25,425 bases of DNA from an uncultured Collinsella sp. (GTDB lineage Bacteria > Actinomycetota > Coriobacteriia > Coriobacteriales > Coriobacteriaceae). Below the pieces are notes generated by a model. That model was not told the origin of the DNA. It did not search any database and worked only from the letters and a program-made list of their open reading frames with translations. A program made the position numbers and the translations under genes. The stretch lies in the NCBI GenBank assembly GCA_902470925.1, contig CABRIF010000023.1, positions 1 to 25,425 on the forward strand. Reading direction: 5' to 3'. This document shows, one piece after another, positions 6,559 through 14,415 of this stretch (the first letter of the stretch is position 1; every line of letters begins with the position of its first letter).

Positions 6559-6843
6559 GGGGAGCCCTCCTCCTGCTTGGTCGTTATACGGTACCGCAAT
6601 GTTGCGCCGGTTGGGGCCGTTGCCGCAAGCAACGCGTGGTAACAGGGGCGGAACTGCGTCCGTTTGCAAGCGTGCTGCGTCGGCAGCGCGTGCGGAGCCT
6701 GGCGGGGAAGTGCCGCTGCCGCGCGGGGCCTGGAACGGGCGGCAGCAGGGGAGAGGCTGCTGAGCCCCAGAGCACGGCACCGGGTTTATTGCCCGGTGCC
6801 GCCCAGAGGCCCGCGAGAGCGTGCAGGGGTGCCCGAAAGCGGG
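6559..6843. other. non-coding region with one strong hairpin
   Basis: No credible gene. CGGCACCGGG (6775-6784) and CCCGGTGCCG (6792-6801) form a perfect 10-bp, very GC-rich stem with loop TTTATTG. No T-run follows on either strand, so its role (pause, terminator or boundary) is open. Confidence 0.6.
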
Positions 6844-6849
6844 TATACT
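6844..6849 (+). promoter_or_regulatory. -10 box (TATACT) of the candidate antitoxin RNA
   Basis: TATACT on the plus strand is followed by a short, structured, non-coding stretch that ends at a terminator-like hairpin at 6910-6939. No good -35 is visible. Confidence 0.5.
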
Positions 6850-6855
6850 GGTAGC

Positions 6856-6945
6856 GACTCGGGAGGCGTACGCCCTCCTGGAACAGAAGCAGTGGGGTAA
6901 AACCCGCACGAACAGCCGCTCCGGCCAGGGCGGCTGTTCCCTTAT
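6856..6945 (+). ncRNA. candidate antisense RNA antitoxin
   Basis: A transcript of about 90 nt is predicted from the TATACT box to the 6910-6939 hairpin. It runs towards the 3' end of the 26-codon toxin gene. It contains GCCCTCCT (6872-6879), complementary to the toxin's Shine-Dalgarno AGGAGGGC, and a stem around GGCGTACGCC. Its 3' hairpin region would be fully complementary to the toxin mRNA's 3' end. The arrangement recalls 3'-overlapping type I antitoxins such as RatA. Boundaries are estimates. Confidence 0.5.
6910..6939 (+). terminator. bidirectional terminator-like hairpin
   Basis: GAACAGCCGC (6910-6919) and GCGGCTGTTC (6930-6939) form a perfect 10-bp stem with a 10-nt loop. It is followed by CCTTATCT on the plus strand. 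On the minus strand a TTTTA run appears about 6 nt past the stem. It lies between the converging small RNA and the small hydrophobic ORF. Confidence 0.65.
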
Positions 6946-6969
6946 CTGGCGAGTTTCGCCCCGTGGCCG

Positions 6970-7050
6970 TTAGAGAACGGCGAGGACAAGCAGCGCGATC
7001 GACAGAACGAGCACGGATGCCGCAAGAAGCAGCGCGGTGAGCTTCGCCAT
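6970..7050 (-). CDS. 26-aa hydrophobic peptide, candidate type I toxin
   Basis: The peptide (MAKLTALLLAASVLVLSIAL and six more residues) is one transmembrane helix with a single charged residue near the N-terminus, resembling the short holin-like or TxpA-like toxins of gut Gram-positives. The message has a strong ribosome site, GAGGAGGG, about 6 nt before the ATG. Its leader contains GCCCTCC (genomic 7081-7087), perfectly complementary to the ribosome-site core GGAGGGC (7055-7061), so the first transcript would hide its own start, a type I toxin hallmark. It has an extended -10 promoter (7109-7117) and a converging small RNA. It is not a match I can name with certainty. Confidence 0.6.
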   Translation of the reverse strand: MAKLTALLLAASVLVLSIALLVLAVL

Positions 7051-7054
7051 GGGA

Positions 7055-7087
7055 GCCCTCCTCACTCCCGACAGAGACTCGGAGGGC
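7055..7087 (-). promoter_or_regulatory. stem hiding the toxin ribosome-binding site
   Basis: On the minus-strand message, GCCCTCC in the leader (from 7087-7081) pairs perfectly over 7 bp with GGAGGGC at the ribosome site (7061-7055), with a 19-nt loop. Translation of the 26-codon ORF should be weak until the mRNA is processed or refolded. Confidence 0.55.
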
Positions 7088-7108
7088 ACCGCCCATGTCG
7101 CTTGCGTA

Positions 7109-7117
7109 AGTATAGCA
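7109..7117 (-). promoter_or_regulatory. extended -10 promoter of the small toxin gene
   Basis: Read on the minus strand this is TGCTATACT, an extended -10 identical to the yjdF promoter. It lies about 60 bp upstream of the ATG at 7050, giving a leader long enough for the ribosome-site-hiding stem. Confidence 0.55.
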
Positions 7118-7596
7118 TGAAACACGAACATATGTACGTGTATATTCAAGAGCTGTCCAGGCGCAGGCGGCCGGGCTCGGGTCCCTCGTCCCCGCGGACA
7201 TGGAACACGCTGCGTTCGTGCAGGCCCACCCATGTGCACGTCGTGGTCGGCAGCGGTGATGGGGACGCGAAGGCGGGAGCGCGAACGCGCGGCGGCGGCG
7301 ATGAGCGCACGCCCTCTTCCCAAGGCGGGCTCTAGGTCTGGTTCGGCATCCGACAGCCGATGGCGACCGCGCGGGCGCAGTGACTTGCGAAAAAGGGAAG
7401 GAGGTTTGCACGCGAGGGGTCTTTTCGGCGCGAAATGGGTTAGGGAGCGGTACTATTTTGCGCGGACTGTGCGAATCGAATGCGCTTATCTGTCCGCCTG
7501 AACCGGGCGGCCCGAGCGCTTCGCCCGCGGTGCTCGCCGCGGAGGTCGCGTTGGGCGTGCGTCCCGGTGGATGGGGCGTGAGGCGAAGGAAGGCAT
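7118..7596. other. non-coding leader region before the CpsC-like gene
   Basis: I see no supported gene. There is an AT-rich patch near 7120-7150, a long GC-rich stretch with no hairpin of note, a perfect AAGGAGG at 7398-7404 with no usable start codon at proper distance, and a -10-like TACTAT at 7451-7456 that may serve the polysaccharide genes starting at 7597. Confidence 0.5.
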
Positions 7597-8256
7597 ATGA
7601 CCCTAATCGAACTGTTCCATCTGCTGAAGAAGAACCTGAAGCTCGTGTGCGTGTTGCCGGTTGCCTGCGCGCTGGTCATGCTGGTGTACAGCTACCTCGG
7701 CATGGGCAACGTGTATACGGCGAGCACGAGCCTGTATGTGCTCACCAAGTCGGGCAACGAGAACTCCTCGATGCTCAGCAGCGACCTGTCGGCCTCGCAG
7801 CTGCTGGCGAACGACATCGCCGCGCTGGCGCAGTCCGACCGCGTGCTGAATGATACCGCGAGCGATCTGGGCCTGGAGGACCTCAAGGACTACAAGATCG
7901 AGGTCGCCGGCGAGACCACCACGCGTGTGATTACCGTGTCGGTGACCGGCCCCACCGCCGAGAGCGCGGCCGATGTCGCCAACAAGGTCGCCGAGAACTG
8001 CTCGACGGTTGCCCAGGAGGTCATGGACGTCGATTCCATCAACGTGGTGGACAAGGCCGTTGCTCCCACCTCGCCCTCGGGTCCCAAGCGCATGCTCTAT
8101 ACGGCCGTGGCGTTCGCCGGCGGTCTGTTCGCCGCCGTTGCCGTCGTGGTGCTGAAAGACATTCTGGATACGCGCGTGCGTGATGCCGAGGACCTGGAGA
8201 ACCTGCTCGAGATTCCGGTCATCGGCCGCATCCCCGCCATCAAGGGAGGTAACTAA
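7597..8256 (+). CDS. polysaccharide co-polymerase / kinase modulator (CpsC/YveK, Wzz family)
   Basis: The 219-residue protein has the Wzz-type layout of Gram-positive CpsC/YveK proteins: TM1 at about 14-33, an extracellular helical domain, a Pro/Gly-rich motif just before TM2 (PTSPSGPKR, 157-165), TM2 at about 167-187 and a short cytosolic tail. Family members set polysaccharide chain length and activate the partner tyrosine kinase through that tail. The start at 7597 has GAAGGAAGG 3-4 nt ahead. The stop is followed 2 bp later by the kinase gene, and its ribosome site (GGAGG, 8244-8250) lies in the last codons here, so the two are one operon. No glycosyltransferase genes follow. Confidence 0.92.
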   Translation: MTLIELFHLLKKNLKLVCVLPVACALVMLVYSYLGMGNVYTASTSLYVLTKSGNENSSMLSSDLSASQLLANDIAALAQSDRVLNDTASDLGLEDLKDYKIEVAGETTTRVITVSVTGPTAESAADVANKVAENCSTVAQEVMDVDSINVVDKAVAPTSPSGPKRMLYTAVAFAGGLFAAVAVVVLKDILDTRVRDAEDLENLLEIPVIGRIPAIKGGN

Positions 8257-8258
8257 TC

Positions 8259-9044
8259 ATGGCACGCAAAGCGAACTCCGATCAGCTGCTGATCCAAAAC
8301 GCCGCCAAGACGCTGCTGGCCAACATCCGCTTCGCCAGCGTCGACAACCCCATCCGTTCGCTGCTCATGACGTCGAGCGTCCCGAACGAGGGCAAGTCCA
8401 CGGTGGCGGTGAACTTGGCCCAGGCCGCCGCGACCTCGGGCATGCGCGTGCTGCTGGTTGAGTGCGACATGCGCCGTCGCACGCTTGCGAATCTGATCGG
8501 CGTGCACGCCCAGTCGGGTATTTATGCGGTGCTGTCCGGCCAGGTCCCGCTCGATCAGGCGGTGGTTGCCACTCCCACCAACGGGATGTACCTGCTCGAT
8601 TCCGAGCCCCATATTCCGAATCCTGCCGATATTGTGAGCTCCAAGCGTTTCAAGCACCTGCTTGCCACCATGGAGGATGCCTACGACCTGGTGATTCTCG
8701 ATACGCCGCCGGTGGGTACGTTCGTCGACGCCGCCGTCATCTCGGCGCTGGCCGATGGTGCGGCGCTGGTTGTGCGCGAAAAGTTCACGCCGCGCGCCGA
8801 GGTGCAGAAGGCCTATGAGCAGCTGCAGAAGGCCGGGGCGCATGTGATCGGTGCGGTTATGAACTTCTGCGAAGCCGAGTCGAGCGAGTACTACTACGAG
8901 TACTACACCAAAGACGGCAAGCGTGCGAAGAAGGATGCATCCTCGGCGCCGGTCGAACGCGCGGCCGGTAACGCCATGCCGCAGCGTCGCGGTGCCCAGT
9001 CGCCCGCGTCTGCGCTGCAAAGCGGTAGCCGCTTCAAGCGGTAG
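8259..9044 (+). CDS. bacterial tyrosine kinase (CpsD/YwqD type BY-kinase)
   Basis: The 261-residue P-loop kinase autophosphorylates on a tyrosine cluster and, with the CpsC-like partner, regulates extracellular polysaccharide assembly. Visible motifs are Walker A SSVPNEGKST (39-48), Walker A' LLVECDMR (65-72) and Walker B LVILDTPP (144-151). The tyrosine cluster is EYYYEYY at 210-216. Two odd points: the A' motif normally reads DxDxR but has Glu in the first position. The cluster is also not at the very C-terminus as in most relatives but is followed by about 45 basic, Ala/Ser-rich residues. It sits 2 bp after the CpsC-like gene and ahead of a strong hairpin. Confidence 0.93.
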   Translation: MARKANSDQLLIQNAAKTLLANIRFASVDNPIRSLLMTSSVPNEGKSTVAVNLAQAAATSGMRVLLVECDMRRRTLANLIGVHAQSGIYAVLSGQVPLDQAVVATPTNGMYLLDSEPHIPNPADIVSSKRFKHLLATMEDAYDLVILDTPPVGTFVDAAVISALADGAALVVREKFTPRAEVQKAYEQLQKAGAHVIGAVMNFCEAESSEYYYEYYTKDGKRAKKDASSAPVERAAGNAMPQRRGAQSPASALQSGSRFKR

Positions 9045-9509
9045 GACCGTTTGGGCCCGCCATCCTCTGCTTTCGAGCATGAAGATGGCGGGCCTGCTTG
9101 TGCTGTGCTGAAGGCGCCTGCGCGGCCGGGGCGGATTCGCTACGATATGTGCGGTGCCCGCGCGGGCGTAGGCGAGAACGGGTTCCCGCTCGGGCGCGTT
9201 CGGGAGTGTGTCGTTCCGTTCGTATCCACATGAGCGAGGGCGTGGTGGTCCGCCCGCGCCCGCACGCGTGGGAGCGGGGCGTTCGGCCCTATGTCGGCGC
9301 ACTCGTGCAGACGACGCACGGCTCATGCTTGCATGCTTGCGCAGGTGCCCCTGCCTGGGCGCGCACGCCTGCGCCCGTGCCCGTGTGTCCATGCAGATGG
9401 CGTCTGTTCGCGCCCGTGCGTCTGTTCAGGTGACGCCCCCGTTTGCGTCGGCACCCTGGGGCGCATGGCGCCTGTTCGTACCCGTGTTCAAGTTAGCAGG
9501 AAGGTGAAT
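9045..9509. other. non-coding, low-complexity GC-rich spacer
   Basis: Apart from the hairpin at 9054-9094, this spacer has no supported gene. From about 9230 to 9480 it is rich in repeated CGCCCGTG/GCGC words. TACGAT at 9141-9146 could be a -10 box for the downstream phosphatase gene but has no clear -35. Confidence 0.5.
9054..9094 (+). terminator. strong stem-loop after the kinase gene
   Basis: GGCCCGCCATC (9054-9064) and GATGGCGGGCC (9084-9094) form a perfect 11-bp stem with a 19-nt loop, starting 9 bp after the kinase stop, followed by TGCTTGTGCT. The T-run is weak, so read-through to the phosphatase gene is possible. Confidence 0.65.
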
Positions 9510-10163
9510 ATGCGCGACATCCATTGTCATATCTTGCCCGGAGTGGACGACGGTTCTCCGGATTTGGAGTATAGCCTGCAGATGCTCGAAGCGGCCAAGC
9601 GCGTCGGCGTGACGAGCATCGTGTGTACGCCGCACTGCCGCGACCCGTATTTCGATTACGACAAGATGTGGGATGCCTTCGAGCTGCTGCAGGCGCATGC
9701 GAACGGGTTCCCCCTCACCATGGGGTTCGAGGTCAACCATGCCAAGCTCATGGAGCTCGGCATGGAATGGGCCGAGTACCTGCATTTTGACGGAAGCAAC
9801 GAGTTCCTGCTCGAGCTTTCGAGCCGCTGCACCGCCAATGACTTCCGCGAATACGAGCGCACGATCTTCCAGCTGCAGGGGATGGGGTATCAGGTCATCA
9901 TCGCGCACCCCGAGCGGTACCGCGCTATCCAGGAGGATATCGGTATCGCGCGGCATTTGCTGCAGATGGGCTGCCACCTGCAGGCGAGTGCCGACTTTGT
10001 GGCGGGTGGCCGCCTGGGCAAGGAGAAGAAGCCGGCGAAGCGCATGTTCGATGAGCTCCTGTACCGCTACATCGCCAGCGATGCCCACCGTATCGACCAT
10101 TACGATTGCCTGGCTCGCGCGCGCCGTGACTATGCGGTGCGCGGCGCCCATATGGCACGCTAG
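9510..10163 (+). CDS. PHP-family tyrosine-protein phosphatase (CpsB/YwqE type)
   Basis: The 217-residue metal-dependent phosphatase belongs to the PHP superfamily that dephosphorylates BY-kinases. Metal-ligand motifs are all present: DIHCHILPGVDDG (3-15), TPH (40-42), GFEVN (72-76), HPER (133-136) and SDAHR (190-194). It is somewhat shorter than the usual ~245-255. ATG 9510 is chosen because CAGGAAGG (9497-9504) lies 5 nt upstream and the first metal motif begins at residue 3. It most likely reverses the phosphorylation of the CpsD-like kinase 465 bp upstream, although the terminator-like hairpin between them suggests a separate or attenuated transcript. Confidence 0.92.
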   Translation: MRDIHCHILPGVDDGSPDLEYSLQMLEAAKRVGVTSIVCTPHCRDPYFDYDKMWDAFELLQAHANGFPLTMGFEVNHAKLMELGMEWAEYLHFDGSNEFLLELSSRCTANDFREYERTIFQLQGMGYQVIIAHPERYRAIQEDIGIARHLLQMGCHLQASADFVAGGRLGKEKKPAKRMFDELLYRYIASDAHRIDHYDCLARARRDYAVRGAHMAR

Positions 10164-10251
10164 GCCGCTTCGGGCCCGATGCACTATGAAAGCCCGCCAG
10201 ACTCAGCTGCTGCGCGTCGATCGACTGCCGGACGCTTCGGTGGGGACGAAG

Positions 10252-10275
10252 CCGCACGGCATACACGCCGTGCGG
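10252..10275 (+). terminator. terminator-like hairpin between convergent genes
   Basis: CCGCACGGC (10252-10260) and GCCGTGCGG (10267-10275) form a perfect 9-bp stem with loop ATACAC, between the stop of the phosphatase gene (10163) and the stop of the leftward FAD gene (10285). It is placed to serve both strands, but there is no T-run on either side. Confidence 0.55.
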
Positions 10276-10284
10276 TAGCTCGCG

Positions 10285-11925
10285 CTATGATGCGATTGCG
10301 GCGATGAGCGCTTCGGCGCAGCGGATGCCATCGGTAGCGGCGCTCATGATGCCGCCGGCATATCCGGCACCCTCGCCGCAGGGATAGAGGCCATCGCATC
10401 CCGCTGCCTGGCAGTCTTTGGCGCGAACGACGGTGACCGGCGAGCTCGATCGGGTTTCGACGCCGGTCAGCACGGCCTCCGGATCGTTGTAGCCGCGCAG
10501 CTTGCGACCGAGGGCGGGGATGCCCAGGCGCAGCGTCTCGATAACGTGTGCAGGCAGCGCCTTGTCGAGGTCGCACCAGGTGACACCACGCGGGTAGGTG
10601 GGTGCGATACGGCCCCCATGCGTGCTGGGGCGCTGGGCGAGAAAATCCCCCACCAGCTGAGCGGGGGCACGATAGGCCCCGCCGCCCAGCGCGAAGGCGG
10701 CTTGCTCGCAGGCCCGCTGCAGGCGCACACCCTCAAGAGGATCGGCGCCAGGCAGATCCTCATCGGTGATGTTGACGAGCAGCGCGGCGTTGGCGTTGAC
10801 GCCGGCGCGCGCATGCAAACTCGCTCCGTTCGTCACCACGCCGCCCTCCTCGGACGCTGCGGCAACCACCTCGCCTCCGGGACACATGCAGAAGGAAAAC
10901 AGGCTGCGCCCGTTCGGCAGATGCGCTACAAGGCTGTAGGGTGCCGCGCCGAGCGCTGGATGGCCGGCGGCGCTGCCGTATAGGGCTCGATCGATGTCGC
11001 GCTGCAGATGCTCGATGCGCACGCCCATGGCGAAGGTCTTGCGCTTCAATGCGATCTCCCGCCGCTGCAGGAGGGCGAAGACGTCGCGCGCAGAGTGGCC
11101 GCAGGCGAGGATGAGCTGGGTACATGCGATGTGCTCGCGGCGGCCATCGAACTCAACCGTGATGCCGCGGATGCATCCTGAGCCCGCCCGCTCCAGATCG
11201 ACCAGGCGGGTGCGGAACCGCACCGTGCCGCCGAGCCGCTCGATGCGCGCAACGAGGTTGGTGACCACCTGGGGCAGGATGTCCGATCCAATGTGCGGCT
11301 TGGCGTCCCAGAGGATGTCGCGCGCCGCGCCCGCCTCGACGAGCGTTTGCAAGATGAGGCGATGCGCGGGATTTTTGGTCCCGGTGGAGAGCTTGCCGTC
11401 GGAAAACGTTCCCGCGCCGCCGAGGCCGAATTGGATGTTGCTTGATGTGTCGAGCTCGCCGGTGCGGTTGAAGCGCTCGACGGCGCGGCCGCGGCGCCCG
11501 GCATCGTCCCCCTGCTCGATGAGCAGGGGCTCAAGCCCCGCCTCCGCAAGCGTGAGCGCGGCGAAAAGGCCGGCGCAGCCAGCTCCCACAACGACGGGCC
11601 GATTGAGGGGCGCTGTGGGCAGCGCGGTGGGAAATGACGGTTCGGCCTTCGTCACCTGCCGCACGCGGCGCTGTTCGCGCGGTGGAATGCGTGAGAGGAC
11701 GGTGTCCTCATCAAGTCCGTCGGCCAAAGTGACGCGAATCGTGAGCATGCAGTGGACGCGGTCACGCTTGCGCGCGTCGATGGACTTGCGCCTGAGTTCC
11801 AAGCGGCTAAGCTCGCTCACCCGGCATCCGAGCAGCTTGGCGATGGTTGCGCGCGCTGCGTCCAGGCAGGACGCCTCACTCACGGCATCGGACAGATTGA
11901 CGTTGATCTCAGAGATGTCGAGCAT
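10285..11925 (-). CDS. FAD-dependent oxidoreductase (COG2509-like)
   Basis: The 546-residue flavoprotein has an N-terminal ~100-residue helper domain (ELSRLELRRKSIDARKRDRV near 38-57) followed by an FAD-binding Rossmann fold with the dinucleotide motif GAGCAG (114-119). The C-terminal part has GLYPCGEGAGYAGGIMSAATDG, matching the broad family annotated as FAD-dependent dehydrogenases. The true substrate is unknown for this family. ATG at 11925 is chosen: GAAGGGA lies about 5 nt upstream and the family domain begins there, while the longer reading to 12111 overlaps the upstream gene. It is the last of three leftward genes with mrp and an HI0933-family flavoprotein. Confidence 0.85.
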   Translation of the reverse strand: MLDISEINVNLSDAVSEASCLDAARATIAKLLGCRVSELSRLELRRKSIDARKRDRVHCMLTIRVTLADGLDEDTVLSRIPPREQRRVRQVTKAEPSFPTALPTAPLNRPVVVGAGCAGLFAALTLAEAGLEPLLIEQGDDAGRRGRAVERFNRTGELDTSSNIQFGLGGAGTFSDGKLSTGTKNPAHRLILQTLVEAGAARDILWDAKPHIGSDILPQVVTNLVARIERLGGTVRFRTRLVDLERAGSGCIRGITVEFDGRREHIACTQLILACGHSARDVFALLQRREIALKRKTFAMGVRIEHLQRDIDRALYGSAAGHPALGAAPYSLVAHLPNGRSLFSFCMCPGGEVVAAASEEGGVVTNGASLHARAGVNANAALLVNITDEDLPGADPLEGVRLQRACEQAAFALGGGAYRAPAQLVGDFLAQRPSTHGGRIAPTYPRGVTWCDLDKALPAHVIETLRLGIPALGRKLRGYNDPEAVLTGVETRSSSPVTVVRAKDCQAAGCDGLYPCGEGAGYAGGIMSAATDGIRCAEALIAAIAS

Positions 11926-11990
11926 GGGGTCCCTTCGTGGTTGCAAGAACGCTCGGTCTTCGCAGGGGGTCAGGCGGCCGATTGAGGCGG

Positions 11991-13313
11991 TCAATAGCTC
12001 GGCGCCCGTGCGGCGCGAGCGGCTTCCGTTCCCGCCCGCATGCCGGTGAGCCATGCCCACGCGAGGTTGTAGCCTCCGCAATCGGCGTCCATATCGAGCG
12101 CCTCGCCGCATGCGAACAGCGCCAGCGTGTCCGTGCGAGTCGCAAGGCGCAGCGAGGAAGGGTCGATCGCGTCGAGCGGGATGCCGCCGCGCCGAACTTG
12201 GGCCTGTCTGGTTTCCGCGGTTCCCTCAACCAACAGGGGTAAGCGCTGTAGCAGCGTCGCGACGCGCGCGAGCGTAGCCGTATTTCCGCCGGCTGTGTGG
12301 CACATATAGGAGGCGAGCGGTCGTGCCAGCAAGCCGTCGAACCACGCCGGGTCGCCATCGAATGGCCCGACCATCTCTTCACGGGCGTTCAGCAGGTCCA
12401 GGGTCTTGCCTGTTCCCAGGTGGGGAAGCAGGTCGAGTTCGATCCGATCGTGCGGCTTGATGCGGCGGGAAAGGTTGAAGGCGGCGATGCCCGAGATGCC
12501 GTAGGGACGGAAGAGGACCTCGCCCGCCTCGAAGGCAACGGCGGCACCGTGGCGCATGAGGGAAAGGGCGGCGTGGCAGCGCAGGCCATCGAGCTCGGCG
12601 AGTGCGGGCGCGCTCGGCAGGGCCGCCGTGCATCCGATGGGGCAGAGGACTGCCTGCTCGGGCAGATGGGGAAGGCCGAGCAGGCGGCAGGCCTCCTCCG
12701 ATGCGCCGCCGACCGCCACCACCATGCTGCGGGCGTGTATGTCGCGGGTTTTACGGGCTGCCGTCTCGCGTGCCCGACGTGCCTGGCGAATGGCCGTTTT
12801 GGCGTCTTTGCCTGGTCGTACGCGCGGGGGCGAGGACGGCTCGCTCAACGTGAGCTGCCATGCGCTCCCGTTTGTTGGGTGCACCTCGACCAGCTCGGCG
12901 GAGCAGCGCAGGTCTATGCCGAGACGCGCGCAGGCGCCGAGCAGGACATCGCGCACCGACTCGGCGCGCCTCGTGATGGGGTAGAGACGGCCCTCATCCT
13001 CTTCGATGGTGAGCAGCCCCAGCTGCTCGAAAAAGCGGGTGACCGTGTGCTCCGGAGACGCGCCCATGATCGAGGCGGCGACGTCTGGGTGCCGATAGCG
13101 CGCGGTTTCAAGATGGGCGTTCGAGATGTTGCAGCGCCCGTTGCCGGTTGCGAGGATCGGCAGGCCCGCCGCCACATCTCGTTCGAGCACGCAGGTTCGC
13201 GCCCCCGCGTGCGTTGCGCTGATGGCGGCGGCAAGCCCGGAAGCGCCTCCGCCCAGCACGACCACGTCATAGGGGGCGGTGGCTGAGGAGGTATGTGCTC
13301 GGTGCGCGGTCAT
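11991..13313 (-). CDS. HI0933/BaiN-family NAD(P)/FAD-dependent oxidoreductase
   Basis: The 440-residue flavoprotein begins with a Rossmann motif (VVVLGGGASGLAAA, 17-30), the HI0933 hallmark ATGNGRCNISN (55-65) and the C-terminal CGEALDMDADCGGYN (404-418) that contacts FAD. Family members are poorly characterised. One is BaiN, proposed to reduce 3-oxo-delta-4,6 bile-acid intermediates in gut Clostridia, so a role in sterol or bile-acid reduction is possible but unproven; several close paralogues exist per genome in many bacteria. Start ATG 13313 follows the mrp stop by 14 nt, so the two are translationally close. The Shine-Dalgarno is weak (GAGACC), which fits coupling. A basic insert occurs near 170-190. 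Confidence 0.88.
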   Translation of the reverse strand: MTAHRAHTSSATAPYDVVVLGGGASGLAAAISATHAGARTCVLERDVAAGLPILATGNGRCNISNAHLETARYRHPDVAASIMGASPEHTVTRFFEQLGLLTIEEDEGRLYPITRRAESVRDVLLGACARLGIDLRCSAELVEVHPTNGSAWQLTLSEPSSPPRVRPGKDAKTAIRQARRARETAARKTRDIHARSMVVAVGGASEEACRLLGLPHLPEQAVLCPIGCTAALPSAPALAELDGLRCHAALSLMRHGAAVAFEAGEVLFRPYGISGIAAFNLSRRIKPHDRIELDLLPHLGTGKTLDLLNAREEMVGPFDGDPAWFDGLLARPLASYMCHTAGGNTATLARVATLLQRLPLLVEGTAETRQAQVRRGGIPLDAIDPSSLRLATRTDTLALFACGEALDMDADCGGYNLAWAWLTGMRAGTEAARAARAPSY

Positions 13314-13327
13314 GGTTGGTCTCGGCG

Positions 13328-14215
13328 CTATTGCGCGGACGGCGAGGGTTGCTCGTCGGTAGCGCCATCCATGTGGGCCGCTTCTTCGGCGCGGCTCTCC
13401 TCATGGGCGGGCACGGCCTGCACGGCTTGCACGGCGGTGTCCAGCAGGCCGTGCGGCAAGGCCTCTTCGATGGTGCCGGCATCGCAGGCGGCGGCGAGGG
13501 CGGGGTCGATCGGCAGGCGTCCCAAGACGCTGACGCCGTATTCCGCCGCCACGCTGTCGAGTTTGCTGCGCCCGAAGATTTCAAGCTTGCGCCCGCAGTC
13601 CGGGCAGGTGGCGTAGCTCATGTTCTCGACTACGCCGAGGACGGGGACGTGCATCTTGTCGGCCATGTTGACCGCTTTTGCCACGATCATGGATACGAGG
13701 TCCTGGGGACTGGTGACGATGACGATGCCGTCAACCGGCAGCGACTGGAATACGGTGAGCGCCACGTCCCCGGTGCCCGGGGGCATGTCGATGAGCAGGT
13801 AGTCGAGCGGGCCCCAGGAGGTCTCGCTCCAGAACTGGCGGATGGCGCCGGCGATTACCGGGCCGCGCCACAGGACGGGGTCGGTTTCATGCTCGAGCAG
13901 CAGATTGCTCGACATGACCTTGATGCCCCCTGCCGACAGCTCGGGGAGCAGCAGTTTTCCAAGCGCACCGGCCCGGCGCCCGCTCATCCCGAACATCTTG
14001 GGAATGGAGGGCCCGGTGATGTCGGCGTCGAGGATGCCCACCGTGTTGCCGGCGCGGGCGAGTTCAATAGCGAGCGAGCCGGTGACCAGCGATTTGCCGA
14101 CGCCGCCTTTGCCAGAGAGAACCGCGATGACGCGCTTTGCGCGGGAAAGGGCGTTCTCGTCGAATTGTTGCGGTGCGGCCTTGCCGCCGGCTGCCTGAGC
14201 GTGCTCGCAACCCAT
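13328..14215 (-). CDS. mrp: Mrp/NBP35-type Fe-S carrier P-loop ATPase
   Basis: The 295-residue protein has the deviant Walker A GKGGVGKS (35-42), DADITGPSIP (63-72), Walker B-like LLIDMPPGTGD (140-150) and the CPDC pair (C204, C207) that binds a bridging iron-sulfur cluster in the dimer. The role is Fe-S cluster carriage or insertion. A short Ala/Glu-rich tail of about 35 residues follows the fold. I chose ATG 14215 (MGCEH) over 14221 because GAAGGG directly abuts the latter but is 6 nt from the former. The N-terminal Cys3 resembles the extra N-terminal cysteine of some Nbp35 proteins. It leads a leftward three-gene group with two flavoproteins, divergent from uvrA. Confidence 0.92.
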   Translation of the reverse strand: MGCEHAQAAGGKAAPQQFDENALSRAKRVIAVLSGKGGVGKSLVTGSLAIELARAGNTVGILDADITGPSIPKMFGMSGRRAGALGKLLLPELSAGGIKVMSSNLLLEHETDPVLWRGPVIAGAIRQFWSETSWGPLDYLLIDMPPGTGDVALTVFQSLPVDGIVIVTSPQDLVSMIVAKAVNMADKMHVPVLGVVENMSYATCPDCGRKLEIFGRSKLDSVAAEYGVSVLGRLPIDPALAAACDAGTIEEALPHGLLDTAVQAVQAVPAHEESRAEEAAHMDGATDEQPSPSAQ

Positions 14216-14303
14216 ATGCATCCCTTCGGTAAAACAGCTCAGCGGAGCCGGGCTGTGCGTTTGAATGGACCCATTGTACCCGCGGGCACTGCGCCTAGAC
14301 GAA

Positions 14304-14317
14304 CGAACACACGTTCT
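14304..14317 (+). promoter_or_regulatory. uvrA: LexA/SOS box 1 before uvrA
   Basis: CGAACACACGTTCT matches the Gram-positive LexA box CGAACRNRYGTTYC at 13 of 14 positions. It touches the -10 box TACAAT (14317-14322), so binding would block RNA polymerase. uvrA is a classic SOS gene, which supports the call. Confidence 0.7.
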
Positions 14318-14401
14318 ACAATATTTGTTCGATGACAAGCATCCAAGACGCCTGGTCGGGATGCCGACGGTTGGGTACAAGATAGGAGAAATCGAAAAAT
14401 A

Positions 14402-14415
14402 CGAACACATGTCCG
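14402..14415 (+). promoter_or_regulatory. possible second LexA-like box
   Basis: CGAACACATGTCCG resembles the same box but with a broken right half (GTCCG for GTTYC). It occupies the -35 position of the second -10 candidate (TACACT, 14427-14432). Confidence 0.4.

Noticed and set aside
7398..7501. Leader peptide after the perfect AAGGAGG at 7398-7404
   Set aside because: The nearest in-frame start is a TTG one base later, too close; the next ATG is 30 nt away. I treat it as an orphan ribosome-site-like sequence.
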